A stretch of 6,636 nucleotides of DNA from an uncultured Lachnospiraceae bacterium (GCA_910587935.1 CAJUNP010000029.1:34153-40788); one strand, 5' to 3'. Positions 1-6,086 are shown, counted from the first letter of the stretch. Notes: a model not told the origin generated them from the sequence alone. A program made the numbers and translations.

Positions 1-1291
1 GCTTTTCGGGTTTTCCTTTTTCAAGAGAAACAGAATTCACCAGAGCTCGTCCCGGATAATGACGCAAGGCGGCTTCCAGCACCTCTACGTGGCTGGAATC
101 TATGGCGAGAGGAAGGCTTGTGGCTTCCGTTACCGTTTCCAGCGCCTGCAGCATTACTTTTTTCTCATCAATGCCGCTCATACCCACGTTAATATCCAAA
201 ATCCCGGCGCCGGCAGCTTCCTGTTCCTGTGTAAACCGTAAAACCCGGTCCGTTATATTTTGCCGTAGCTCTTCCTGCAGTTTTTTCTTTCCTGTCGGAT
301 TAATCCGCTCACCGACAACGATAAAGCCGCTGTCCAAAGTAAAGGAAAGTGTTTTCCGTTCCGATGTCAGATATCTCTTATAATTACAATGGGAAGTTCT
401 GTATGCTTTCGGGTCCAGCGCTTTATACGCTTCCGACAGCCTGCGGATAAATTCCGGTGTAGTCCCGCAGCACCCTCCCAGGATTGTTGCTCCGGCATCT
501 ATCAGCGCGCCCATATATTCCGTGAAAGCGGCGGCGTCCATATCATAACAGGTTCTTCCCTCGCTATCCACAAAAGGCAGTCCCGCGTTGGGTTTGGCAA
601 TCACGGGAACCTTAACAGCCTGTGCCATGCTTCTTATTAATTCCACCATTTTATCCGGTCCCGTCGAACAATTCAAACCGACGGCATCGGCTCCCAGGGA
701 AGCCAAAACCACCGCCGCCGTCAGAGCGTCCGTTCCGTACAGAGTTCTCCCGTCGCTTTCAAAAGTCATGGTAACCAGTACCGGCAGATCACATGTCTCT
801 TTTGCGGCAATCAACGCCGCTCTTGTTTCCTGCAGACTCATCATGGTTTCTACAACCAGCAGATCCACTCCTGCTTCCACAAGATATCCGATCTGCTCTT
901 TATATATATCAATCAGTTCTTCCAGCTTCAGTGTTCCAATGGGAGCCAGCTGTTCTCCGGTCATGGTCAGGTCTCCCGCGACAAACGCCCGGTCTCCCGC
1001 CGCCTGTCTGGATAACCCCACAAGCTCCAGGATCATCTCCCGCTGTTTCTCCTTAAGACCGTACTCGTCCAGCTTAATTCTGTTTGCCGAAAAAGTGGGC
1101 GCGTACAAAATATGGCTTCCTGCTTTTACATATTCTTCCTGTAAACGTATTAATATCTCTCTGTTCTCCAGAATCCAGACTTCCGGACAGACGCCGGACG
1201 GCATCCCTGCCCGCATCAGGTTCGACCCTGTTGCCCCGTCTAAGAATAACATCCTTTCGGCCGTAAGCGCCGCAAATTCCTTTTTTGTCAT
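1..1291 (-). CDS. metH: Cobalamin-dependent methionine synthase, N-terminal part (homocysteine and methyltetrahydrofolate domains); cut by left window edge
   Basis: The visible 430 residues start at position 1291 and run off the left edge without a stop. Residues about 8-290 form the homocysteine S-methyltransferase barrel, with LDGATGSNL at 17-25. The zinc-binding cysteines are in GLNCS (C208) and GGCCGTTP (C274, C275), nearly the same numbering as in Thermotoga MetH. Residues from about 322 begin the pterin-binding barrel, with GERINPTG at 327-334, DINVG at 366-370, AIDSS at 396-400 and NSVS at 419-422. In this family the enzyme moves a methyl group from methyltetrahydrofolate through cobalamin to homocysteine, giving methionine in the cytoplasm. 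The cobalamin-binding modules expected after about residue 600 lie outside the window, so a shorter two-domain protein cannot be excluded. The second of two in-frame ATGs (1291, not 1297) is chosen because GAGG lies 7 bases before it. The gene diverges from the lipoprotein gene at 1457. Confidence 0.93.
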   Translation of the reverse strand, partial: MTKKEFAALTAERMLFLDGATGSNLMRAGMPSGVCPEVWILENREILIRLQEEYVKAGSHILYAPTFSANRIKLDEYGLKEKQREMILELVGLSRQAAGDRAFVAGDLTMTGEQLAPIGTLKLEELIDIYKEQIGYLVEAGVDLLVVETMMSLQETRAALIAAKETCDLPVLVTMTFESDGRTLYGTDALTAAVVLASLGADAVGLNCSTGPDKMVELIRSMAQAVKVPVIAKPNAGLPFVDSEGRTCYDMDAAAFTEYMGALIDAGATILGGCCGTTPEFIRRLSEAYKALDPKAYRTSHCNYKRYLTSERKTLSFTLDSGFIVVGERINPTGKKKLQEELRQNITDRVLRFTQEQEAAGAGILDINVGMSGIDEKKVMLQALETVTEATSLPLAIDSSHVEVLEAALRHYPGRALVNSVSLEKGKPEK

Positions 1292-1298
1292 AATCATA

Positions 1299-1302
1299 CC
1301 TC
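1299..1302 (-). promoter_or_regulatory. Ribosome binding site deciding the metH start
   Basis: On the minus strand GAGG lies 7 bases before the ATG at 1291 but only 1 base before the in-frame ATG at 1297. This favours 1291 as the start. Confidence 0.6.
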
Positions 1303-1321
1303 GTTTTCATTACTATTTCTT

Positions 1322-1350
1322 ATATTATCACGGCTCTTATTCCCCGTAAA
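1322..1350 (-). promoter_or_regulatory. Candidate sigma-A promoter for metH
   Basis: On the minus strand TTTACG (1345-1350) and TAATAT (1322-1327) are separated by 17 bases, each matching 4 of 6 consensus bases. An overlapping alternative uses GATAAT (1324-1329) with TTGATT (1349-1354), spacer 19. Either would give a leader of only about 25-35 bases, leaving no room for an S-box or cobalamin riboswitch after the start site. Confidence 0.35.
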
Positions 1351-1386
1351 TCAAAATTTAAACTTTTCTTAAAATCGCGAAGTTTC

Positions 1387-1415
1387 TTGCTAATCTCTTA
1401 TAAATATGGTAAATT
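1387..1415 (+). promoter_or_regulatory. Candidate sigma-A promoter for the lipoprotein gene
   Basis: TTGCTA (1387-1392) and TAAATT (1410-1415) are 17 bases apart, each matching 4 of 6 consensus bases. Transcription would begin near 1422, inside the inverted repeat at 1420-1440. A better -10 word, TATAAA (1399-1404), lacks a -35 at the right distance. The region is very AT-rich, so the call is tentative. Confidence 0.35.
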
Positions 1416-1419
1416 TTTA

Positions 1420-1440
1420 TTTGGTAAAGGTTATACCAAA
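1420..1440 (+). repeat. Operator-like inverted repeat TTTGGTA-7-TACCAAA upstream of the lipoprotein gene
   Basis: Perfect 7-base arms at 1420-1426 and 1434-1440 flank a 7-base centre, directly before the ribosome binding site. A further direct copy, TGGTAAA, lies at 1407-1413, 15 bases upstream of the one at 1422-1428. The position at or just after the predicted transcription start suits a repressor site. It could also form a weak AT-rich hairpin in the leader RNA. The binding protein is unknown. Confidence 0.4.
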
Positions 1441-1441
1441 A

Positions 1442-1450
1442 AGGGAGGAA
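1442..1450 (+). promoter_or_regulatory. Strong ribosome binding site deciding a TTG start
   Basis: AGGGAGGAA ends 6 bases before the TTG at 1457. It lies inside the reading frame that an upstream ATG at 1406 would open, so it marks the TTG as the real start. Confidence 0.8.
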
Positions 1451-1456
1451 CTACAC

Positions 1457-1933
1457 TTGAAAACAAAAAGAATACTCCTGTCCGTTCTGTCGGCCGTACT
1501 AACACTTTTTCTTTTGGCCGGATGCGGAGAAAGCAAAGAACTGGCAGAATTTCGTACGTCCTTTGAAGCTTTCTGTTCAGATGTTGCCGGTATTGACGCA
1601 TCGATCAACAGCATCGACGCCACCGCCGATGATGCCGTACCGTCCCTGTTGGCGCTGCTTGACGAACTGGACGTAAAATTTCAGGAATTGGCGGCTCTTG
1701 AAGTGCCTGAAGAATTTGCTTATATGGAAGATCTCGCAGACGAAGCAAGTGAAAATATGACGCTGGCAATTGAAAATTATCATCTGGCTTATGAAGCGGA
1801 AATTTATGATGCATCCGCCGCCGGTATTGCTTCACAGTATTACGAACGCGCATACAAACGAATCCAGTACATGATTACTTTTATGCACGGCGAAGTGCCG
1901 GACGATGAGAATGTACAGATTCATGAAGAATAA
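1457..1933 (+). CDS. Small predicted lipoprotein of unknown function, 158 residues
   Basis: I do not recognise a named family. From the TTG start the protein begins MKTKR, then a hydrophobic stretch (about residues 6-19) and the lipobox L20-A21-G22-C23. It should therefore be exported, cleaved before C23, lipid-modified there and held on the outer face of the cytoplasmic membrane. The mature part (about 136 residues) is acidic, rich in Ala, Glu and Asp, and looks almost wholly alpha-helical, with a Tyr-rich stretch near residues 108-138 and an acidic tail. No catalytic motif or further membrane segment is visible. A 17-residue extension to the ATG at 1406 is possible but would put polar residues before the signal peptide and ignores the strong ribosome binding site. 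The gene is monocistronic: it diverges from metH and is closed by the terminator at 1954-1991. Confidence 0.8.
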   Translation: MKTKRILLSVLSAVLTLFLLAGCGESKELAEFRTSFEAFCSDVAGIDASINSIDATADDAVPSLLALLDELDVKFQELAALEVPEEFAYMEDLADEASENMTLAIENYHLAYEAEIYDASAAGIASQYYERAYKRIQYMITFMHGEVPDDENVQIHEE

Positions 1934-1953
1934 AGTTTAACAAATAGAAAAAC

Positions 1954-1991
1954 GCTGTCCGGGGTAGTATATTGTGCGGACAGCATTTTTT
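1954..1991 (+). terminator. Intrinsic terminator, probably bidirectional, between convergent genes
   Basis: GCTGTCCG (1954-1961) pairs with CGGACAGC (1977-1984) around a 15-base loop. On the plus strand it is followed by ATTTTTT (1985-1991). On the minus strand it is followed by the complement of the A-run at 1948-1952, which is a T-run. It begins 20 bases after the lipoprotein stop and 21 bases beyond the end of the minus-strand gene at 2013. Confidence 0.85.
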
Positions 1992-2012
1992 GATCTTATG
2001 TATATCGATTTA

Positions 2013-2306
2013 TTAATATTTCAGAATCCGAATACCACCGATCAACGGAACTTCTTTTTCTTCATCTTTCAATGCGCCGATAAAACCAATCAGCCAGCAT
2101 ACAAAAATGAAGAGGCCCCATACCATGGCCAGAATCCATCCGATAAAAGGAATAAAACCAAGCACAACGTTAACTAAAGCAAACAGAAAAATAACAAGAG
2201 CCTGATTTAAATGAAAAGATGCGCCTTCCTTATCGCCTGCCACTAAAGCAATGATCAATCCGATCCATGTTAAGTATGCAACAATGCCTGTCGTCTTTTT
2301 ATCCAT
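2013..2306 (-). CDS. Small Tic20/DUF4870-like multi-pass membrane protein, 97 residues
   Basis: The protein is mostly hydrophobic, with membrane segments at about residues 7-23, 36-52 and 57-78. A short polar loop, GDKEGASFHLNQ (24-35), lies between the first two. The FHxNQ motif after helix 1, the IPFIGW turn (52-57) and the GxxxALKDEEKE tail (about 74-85) are typical of the small bacterial DUF4870/Tic20-like family, whose biochemical role is not established. The length fits the family. The start is supported by AGAAGGGAGG on the minus strand, about 10 bases before the ATG. A promoter lies just upstream (2346-2374), so the gene can be expressed alone. I see no clear terminator between it and the gene ending at 2410, so read-through from the upstream operon is also possible. 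The hairpin at 1954-1991 ends transcription. Confidence 0.82.
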   Translation of the reverse strand: MDKKTTGIVAYLTWIGLIIALVAGDKEGASFHLNQALVIFLFALVNVVLGFIPFIGWILAMVWGLFIFVCWLIGFIGALKDEEKEVPLIGGIRILKY

Positions 2307-2345
2307 TTACTATCTTCCTCCCTTCTGTAATTTTAATACAATTCT

Positions 2346-2374
2346 ATAATAAGATATTTTTCGTCATCTTACAA
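2346..2374 (-). promoter_or_regulatory. Sigma-A type promoter for the small membrane protein
   Basis: On the minus strand TTGTAA (2369-2374, 4 of 6) and TATTAT (2346-2351, 5 of 6) are separated by exactly 17 bases. They lie about 40 bases before the start codon, which leaves a leader with a strong ribosome binding site. Confidence 0.55.
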
Positions 2375-2409
2375 GCATAAAATGAAATATTTATAAAAAA
2401 AGAATAAAA

Positions 2410-2754
2410 TTAACGTGAACCCTTTTTCCCTGCTATTAAATCATAGCTCTCCGCAATCATCTGTTTCACGTCTTCATCCGGCACGGTTCCGTCCAAAATC
2501 ACGGTATTCCAGTGTTCCTTATTCTGATGATAACCGGGAATCACCGATGCAAAAGCGTTTCTCCAGAAATCTCTCCATTCAGGGGCGGCTTTCACGTTAA
2601 TGCGCATCTGTCCCTGATACTCATAAGTCCATAAAAAAGCTTTTCTGTTTTTCTTATACCGGACCAGAACCCAATTAGTATCGTGAAACGGCGCGTCCTG
2701 ATAAACTTCCGGAAAAGACAATCCCCATGCAAGCGCTTCTTCTCTTGTTTTCAT
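2410..2754 (-). CDS. MmcQ/YjbR family protein, 114 residues
   Basis: The protein matches the compact MmcQ/YjbR (DUF419) fold family in length and signature. It has an N-terminal EALAWGLSFPEV helix (residues 6-17), a basic beta-strand region around WVLVRYKKNRKAFLW (28-42), the INVKAAPEW stretch (52-60) and the diagnostic PGYHQNKEHWNTV block (73-85), followed by LDGTVPDEDVKQMI. Family members resemble the double-wing CyaY-like DNA-binding fold, but no general function is established. The stop of the HD-GYP regulator is 28 bases upstream. AGGA lies about 7 bases before the ATG. It is probably the third gene of the FapA-family operon, although this family often rides with unrelated genes, so a shared function is uncertain. 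Confidence 0.85.
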   Translation of the reverse strand: MKTREEALAWGLSFPEVYQDAPFHDTNWVLVRYKKNRKAFLWTYEYQGQMRINVKAAPEWRDFWRNAFASVIPGYHQNKEHWNTVILDGTVPDEDVKQMIAESYDLIAGKKGSR

Positions 2755-2782
2755 ATGTCAATCCTATCCCATTCTATGCTGG

Positions 2783-3886
2783 TTAATCTTCATCCCGATA
2801 CTTATTAAGCAGTTTCTCAAATTCGTTTTTTGCTTCTGCAAAAGCTTTCAGTAATTTCGGTGAAAATGCGCCGCTGTCACCGTTAATAATCATCTGATAC
2901 GCTTTATCCGGTTCGTAAGCCGTTTTGTAAACGCGTTTTGAAGTAAGCGCATCATAGATATCCACCAGGGAAACAATCTGTGCCGCAATGCTGATCTCAT
3001 CTCCCTTCAGCCCATCGGGATAACCCTTTCCGTCATATTTCTCATGATGGTGTCTGGCAATATCATACGCATAATCGTAAATTGCCTCGTCGCTTAAATG
3101 GACAGTCTGCGCGATAATCTCCGCCCCTTTGGTGGTATGGGACTTCATATACTCAAATTCGTCCGCGGTCAGCTTTCCGGACTTTAGTATAATACTGTCA
3201 GGAATTGCAATTTTGCCGATATCGTGAAGTGATGAAGCCCATCCGATCTGTACCAGCTTCTCAGAAGTCAGATCATATTCCGGATACAGCTTCATAATAC
3301 TTTTTCCAAGGCACAGAGAAAACTCGCGGATTCTCTTTATATGCAGTTTTGATTCCAGATTTCTGAACTCCACTATATTACTCAGGGAATCAATCAGTAT
3401 CTTATTCATATGACTGAGCTTTTTGGCCTGCTGTCTTAATATTTCATTTTGTTTTTTTATATTTTCATTCTGTCTTTTGACTACTACTTCCAACTGCAGT
3501 TTATACTGAAACCACCCGGTTGCATTGCTGACTACCTGTTTGATTACTTCCGGCTGATAGGGTTTTTTAATATAACTGACAATCCCGTACTCATAACCCT
3601 GTTTTTCAAATTCTGCAGAATCCTGCCCCGTAACCATGATAAACGGTATTTTATTCAAAATCTTCTTTTCATGTAAACGCTCCAATACTTTAAAACCATC
3701 CATTACAGGCATAAAATGATCCAGCAAGACAACGGCAATGGAAGAAAAATGACTGTTTAAGAGTTCAATTCCCTCCTTACCGTTGGCCGCCTCCAGTATT
3801 TTATAATCCGGCTTGAACAGTTCTGCCAGAATTTCACGTTCAATGGAGTTATCTTCAAAAATTAACATCGTATCACGCTTCATCAT
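2783..3886 (-). CDS. Response regulator with HD-GYP cyclic-di-GMP phosphodiesterase domain (REC plus HD-GYP), 367 residues
   Basis: Residues about 5-122 form a receiver domain: acidic pair E11-D12, phospho-acceptor D56 in VVLLDHFMP, switch residue T86 and conserved K108-P109. A probable coiled-coil linker spans about 128-165. Residues about 166-362 form an HD-GYP domain: E178 and H182 in ESKLH, H221-D222 in LHDIGK, H250, the HHH at 279-281 in RHHHEKYDG, G288-Y289-P290, and D309 in VDIYDAL. All expected metal ligands appear present, so it should be active, hydrolysing cyclic-di-GMP to pGpG or GMP in the cytoplasm under control of REC phosphorylation. There is no DNA-binding output domain, and no partner kinase is in the window. 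The stop of the FapA-family gene is 17 bases upstream, and the ribosome binding site AAAGGAAG starts right at that stop, which suggests tight co-expression. An in-frame ATG one codon later (3883) is an alternative start. Confidence 0.93.
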   Translation of the reverse strand: MMKRDTMLIFEDNSIEREILAELFKPDYKILEAANGKEGIELLNSHFSSIAVVLLDHFMPVMDGFKVLERLHEKKILNKIPFIMVTGQDSAEFEKQGYEYGIVSYIKKPYQPEVIKQVVSNATGWFQYKLQLEVVVKRQNENIKKQNEILRQQAKKLSHMNKILIDSLSNIVEFRNLESKLHIKRIREFSLCLGKSIMKLYPEYDLTSEKLVQIGWASSLHDIGKIAIPDSIILKSGKLTADEFEYMKSHTTKGAEIIAQTVHLSDEAIYDYAYDIARHHHEKYDGKGYPDGLKGDEISIAAQIVSLVDIYDALTSKRVYKTAYEPDKAYQMIINGDSGAFSPKLLKAFAEAKNEFEKLLNKYRDED

Positions 3887-3903
3887 CGTTTAATACTTCC
3901 TTT

Positions 3904-6006
3904 TTATAATGTTACCGCAACCACTTGCTTGTTGCGGAGTTTAAAAACAACCCTGCTTACTTCGGATGACAGCATATAGGTGACGGCGTTGATCATAATG
4001 ATACTGCCGCCATACGCCTTCCCACGGACGCATACAGGCGCTTTCATTGTGTGATCCGTTATGTTGGCCAGTTTGGATATTTCGGCGTCCAGTTCCGCAA
4101 GCTCATGGCCTTTTGCTACAATTGCGGCATGTATCTTTCGTACCATGCTTTCCGGTACCTTGTTGGGGGATGCGGTCACCTGCACGAGTTTGTTCCATCC
4201 TGTTTCCAGCACGGACAGCTCACTTAAAAGCAGTTCCCGTTTGTTTGCAAATCCGGCCTGCTCCTTTTCATACATCTCATTTCTGCCTACCTCCAGATAT
4301 GTCTTCAGATGCGAGCTGTTTCCGAGATTATAAGTATCTACGCCTTTTACCGCACATATCCGACCGCCAAGGAGAACGCCCTTGCTTCCCGATACGATCA
4401 CTCTGCCCAAAGTGTTGATATTGCTGTTCATAATGTAATTGGCTTTTACATTCCCTCTTGCGTTTATGTTAGCCGCCTCAAAAAAGCTGCCCGAAACCTC
4501 TCCGCCGGCATCAATAAAGCAGTCGTGCCGGGAACAGCTCCCTTTCTTAATCATGACGTTCCCTCCGGCAACCAGTCTTGCGGTCTCTACATTATGCTCG
4601 ATTATAATATCCCCGCTTGCCTTGATATATCCGCCCGAATAAATGCTGCCTATTACATAGACGGAACCGTCCACCTCCAGTTTACCCGTAACGGCGGTAA
4701 CGTCTTCCCGGACAACCAGCATATTTGAGATAATAATCCGGCCGCCGGTGAATTCAAATTTTCCGTTTATCCTGGAAAGATAGGTGACGCCGTCAGGCGC
4801 AATTACGAACCCTTCGCCACGCAGAGGTTTTTTCTCAGCTCCGTTATCTGCATGAATGGTTTCGCCATATATATTTTTTCCGTCCACACCCTTTTCTGCC
4901 GGATGATAAACAGCTATTTTCTCATCTTTATCTACCATTTCAAAGGCTTCAATATTCACATAATCAACACCGCCGTCCGGAAGAGGCGCCGGAATTCGGG
5001 GTATATCAAGCCTGACAAAAAATTCAAACCATCCGTCTTTGCCAGTCTGTGCGCAAACTCCCTCGGCAATCAGTATCTTTTCATTCATTCTCCGCTTGTC
5101 TATCAGCTCGGAAATCGCTTCATGATTAATTCCAAAGACGATTTCCCTTCTTTCCAGATCGTCATAAATATCCTCTTTGGTAACCATATTGCCGGGAACC
5201 CATGGTATAAAGGCATAAGCCCTGTTACCGTTATCTTCAACGGTAATTACAAATTCTTTTTTAACCAGGGAATCAAGAACGGATTCCTTCCCACTGCCCT
5301 TCTTTGGCTTTGCCGTCTTATCTCGTAACAATCCCTGACGTTTTTCTTTCATGTCCGTTGCGGAATAGATCAGACTGCAATAAGATGATACATCTAAACC
5401 ATCTTCCAATCCCTTGCGTATTTCCCTCATCTGGGAATAACTGTAGAGATGGTTTGTATAAAGAGATATATTCAGCTTCTTTTCCACCCCCAGTCGGATT
5501 TCCTGCATCTGCATCCAGTTAAATTGGGGATCGGCATAGACGGAAATATCCAAGTTCTCACATAATCCGATTCTTATTTCGTGAATCTGCGGCGCACACA
5601 TATCATCCCACAGCCATTGGTCAATGGGCAGTCTGTCTGTCTTCGCCAGCCTGATTTCCTCCAGCGCATCATCCCTGAATCCCCTGTTAAGATAGGGAAT
5701 AATATCTATTGCAGCATAAAGAGACAGACGTACCTGTTTCATGGTTTCATAATTATAAATTGGATTGGCATAAAGAGAAACGTCCAGATTATCTTTCAAT
5801 CCCATACGGATCTGCTCCATCTGCAGCCAGTTAAATTCCGGGTTGGAGTAAACGGAAACATCCAATCCCTGTTCCGCTCCGAGTTCAATTTCCTGATTTT
5901 GCGCTTTTCGGTATTCTGCGTTTTCCATCATGGAAAAATGCAGTTCTGCCGTTTTCCTTTTTGAATCTAAATTACTCATATCTATTACCACACTTTCCCA
6001 TGACAT
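3904..6006 (-). CDS. FapA-family (DUF342) protein with an N-terminal array of 26-residue repeats, 700 residues
   Basis: Three parts are visible. Residues about 22-229 are tandem 26-residue repeats. After a Lys/Gly-rich linker (230-242), residues about 248-345 resemble the FapA N-terminal domain, with VTKEDIYDDL at 275-284. Residues about 360-575 form the right-handed beta-helix: Gly-rich strands with a roughly 20-residue period, including DGKNIYGE, GGRIIISN, DGSVYVIGSI, SGDIIIE, AGGNVMI, KGVLLGG and a closing TYLEVG. Residues about 576-660 are charged and probably coiled coil, followed by a short C-terminal beta region. No signal peptide or membrane segment is seen, so it is probably cytoplasmic. 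DUF342 proteins are called flagellar assembly protein A after a Vibrio member with a role in flagellation, but no flagellar gene is here. It heads an operon with the HD-GYP regulator. The start is uncertain: ATG 6006 and ATG 5979 (MSNLDSK) both have weak ribosome binding sites. Confidence 0.88.
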   Translation of the reverse strand: MSWESVVIDMSNLDSKRKTAELHFSMMENAEYRKAQNQEIELGAEQGLDVSVYSNPEFNWLQMEQIRMGLKDNLDVSLYANPIYNYETMKQVRLSLYAAIDIIPYLNRGFRDDALEEIRLAKTDRLPIDQWLWDDMCAPQIHEIRIGLCENLDISVYADPQFNWMQMQEIRLGVEKKLNISLYTNHLYSYSQMREIRKGLEDGLDVSSYCSLIYSATDMKEKRQGLLRDKTAKPKKGSGKESVLDSLVKKEFVITVEDNGNRAYAFIPWVPGNMVTKEDIYDDLERREIVFGINHEAISELIDKRRMNEKILIAEGVCAQTGKDGWFEFFVRLDIPRIPAPLPDGGVDYVNIEAFEMVDKDEKIAVYHPAEKGVDGKNIYGETIHADNGAEKKPLRGEGFVIAPDGVTYLSRINGKFEFTGGRIIISNMLVVREDVTAVTGKLEVDGSVYVIGSIYSGGYIKASGDIIIEHNVETARLVAGGNVMIKKGSCSRHDCFIDAGGEVSGSFFEAANINARGNVKANYIMNSNINTLGRVIVSGSKGVLLGGRICAVKGVDTYNLGNSSHLKTYLEVGRNEMYEKEQAGFANKRELLLSELSVLETGWNKLVQVTASPNKVPESMVRKIHAAIVAKGHELAELDAEISKLANITDHTMKAPVCVRGKAYGGSIIMINAVTYMLSSEVSRVVFKLRNKQVVAVTL
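5320..5865 (-). repeat. Seven tandem 78-base (26-residue) coding repeats in the FapA-family gene
   Basis: Units begin at residues 48, 74, 100, 126, 152, 178 and 204 with no insertion or deletion. The consensus is L-D-V-S-x-Y-x-x-P-x-F-N-W-x-Q-M-x-E-I-R-x-G-L. The I-R pair recurs at 66-67, (V)92-93, 118-119, 144-145, 170-171 and 196-197, and as KR at 222-223. Units 3 and 4 are the most diverged. A decayed eighth unit probably precedes them at residues 22-47 (bases 5866-5943), recognisable by QEIELG at 38-43. The pattern suggests short helix pairs stacked in a solenoid. This is a protein-level repeat; at DNA level only some pairs are close. Confidence 0.9.
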
Positions 6007-6025
6007 TCCAACTGTTCAAGTCTCT

Positions 6026-6053
6026 ATTATAATATAAAAGTGTACAATATTAA
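6026..6053 (-). promoter_or_regulatory. Candidate proximal promoter of the FapA-family operon
   Basis: On the minus strand TTAATA (6048-6053, 4 of 6) and a consensus TATAAT (6026-6031) are 16 bases apart. The transcript would start near 6019, only about 13 bases before the ATG at 6006. That would favour the downstream ATG at 5979 for this transcript. Confidence 0.35.
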
Positions 6054-6057
6054 GTTG

Positions 6058-6086
6058 ATTATAGCAATCTTATTGTAAAAAGTCCA
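6058..6086 (-). promoter_or_regulatory. Extended -10 promoter of the FapA-family operon
   Basis: On the minus strand TGGACT (6081-6086, 4 of 6) is 17 bases from a consensus TATAAT (6058-6063), which is preceded by TGC. This makes an extended TGnTATAAT -10 element. The leader to the ATG at 6006 would be about 45 bases. This is the better of the two tandem candidates. Confidence 0.6.

Noticed and set aside
588..1349. Plus-strand open frame of 253 codons, with smaller ones nearby, across the metH region
   Set aside because: It lies antisense to the well-supported metH frame, is rich in Ser/Pro/Arg low-complexity stretches, has no convincing ribosome binding site and shows no recognisable domain.
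1406..1456. ATG at 1406 as start of the lipoprotein
   Set aside because: It would add 17 residues ahead of the signal peptide, and the strong ribosome binding site at 1442-1450 serves the TTG at 1457.
2376..2409. Terminator after the MmcQ/YjbR gene
   Set aside because: There is a T-rich run on the minus strand but no stable GC-containing stem before it.
4047..5328. Several plus-strand open frames across the FapA-family gene
   Set aside because: They are antisense to a 700-residue frame with clear DUF342 motifs, overlap each other and have no recognisable product.
5320..5865. CRISPR or satellite array, suggested by the 78-base periodicity
   Set aside because: The period is a whole number of codons, the reading frame is intact and conservation is mainly at protein level, so it is a coding repeat.
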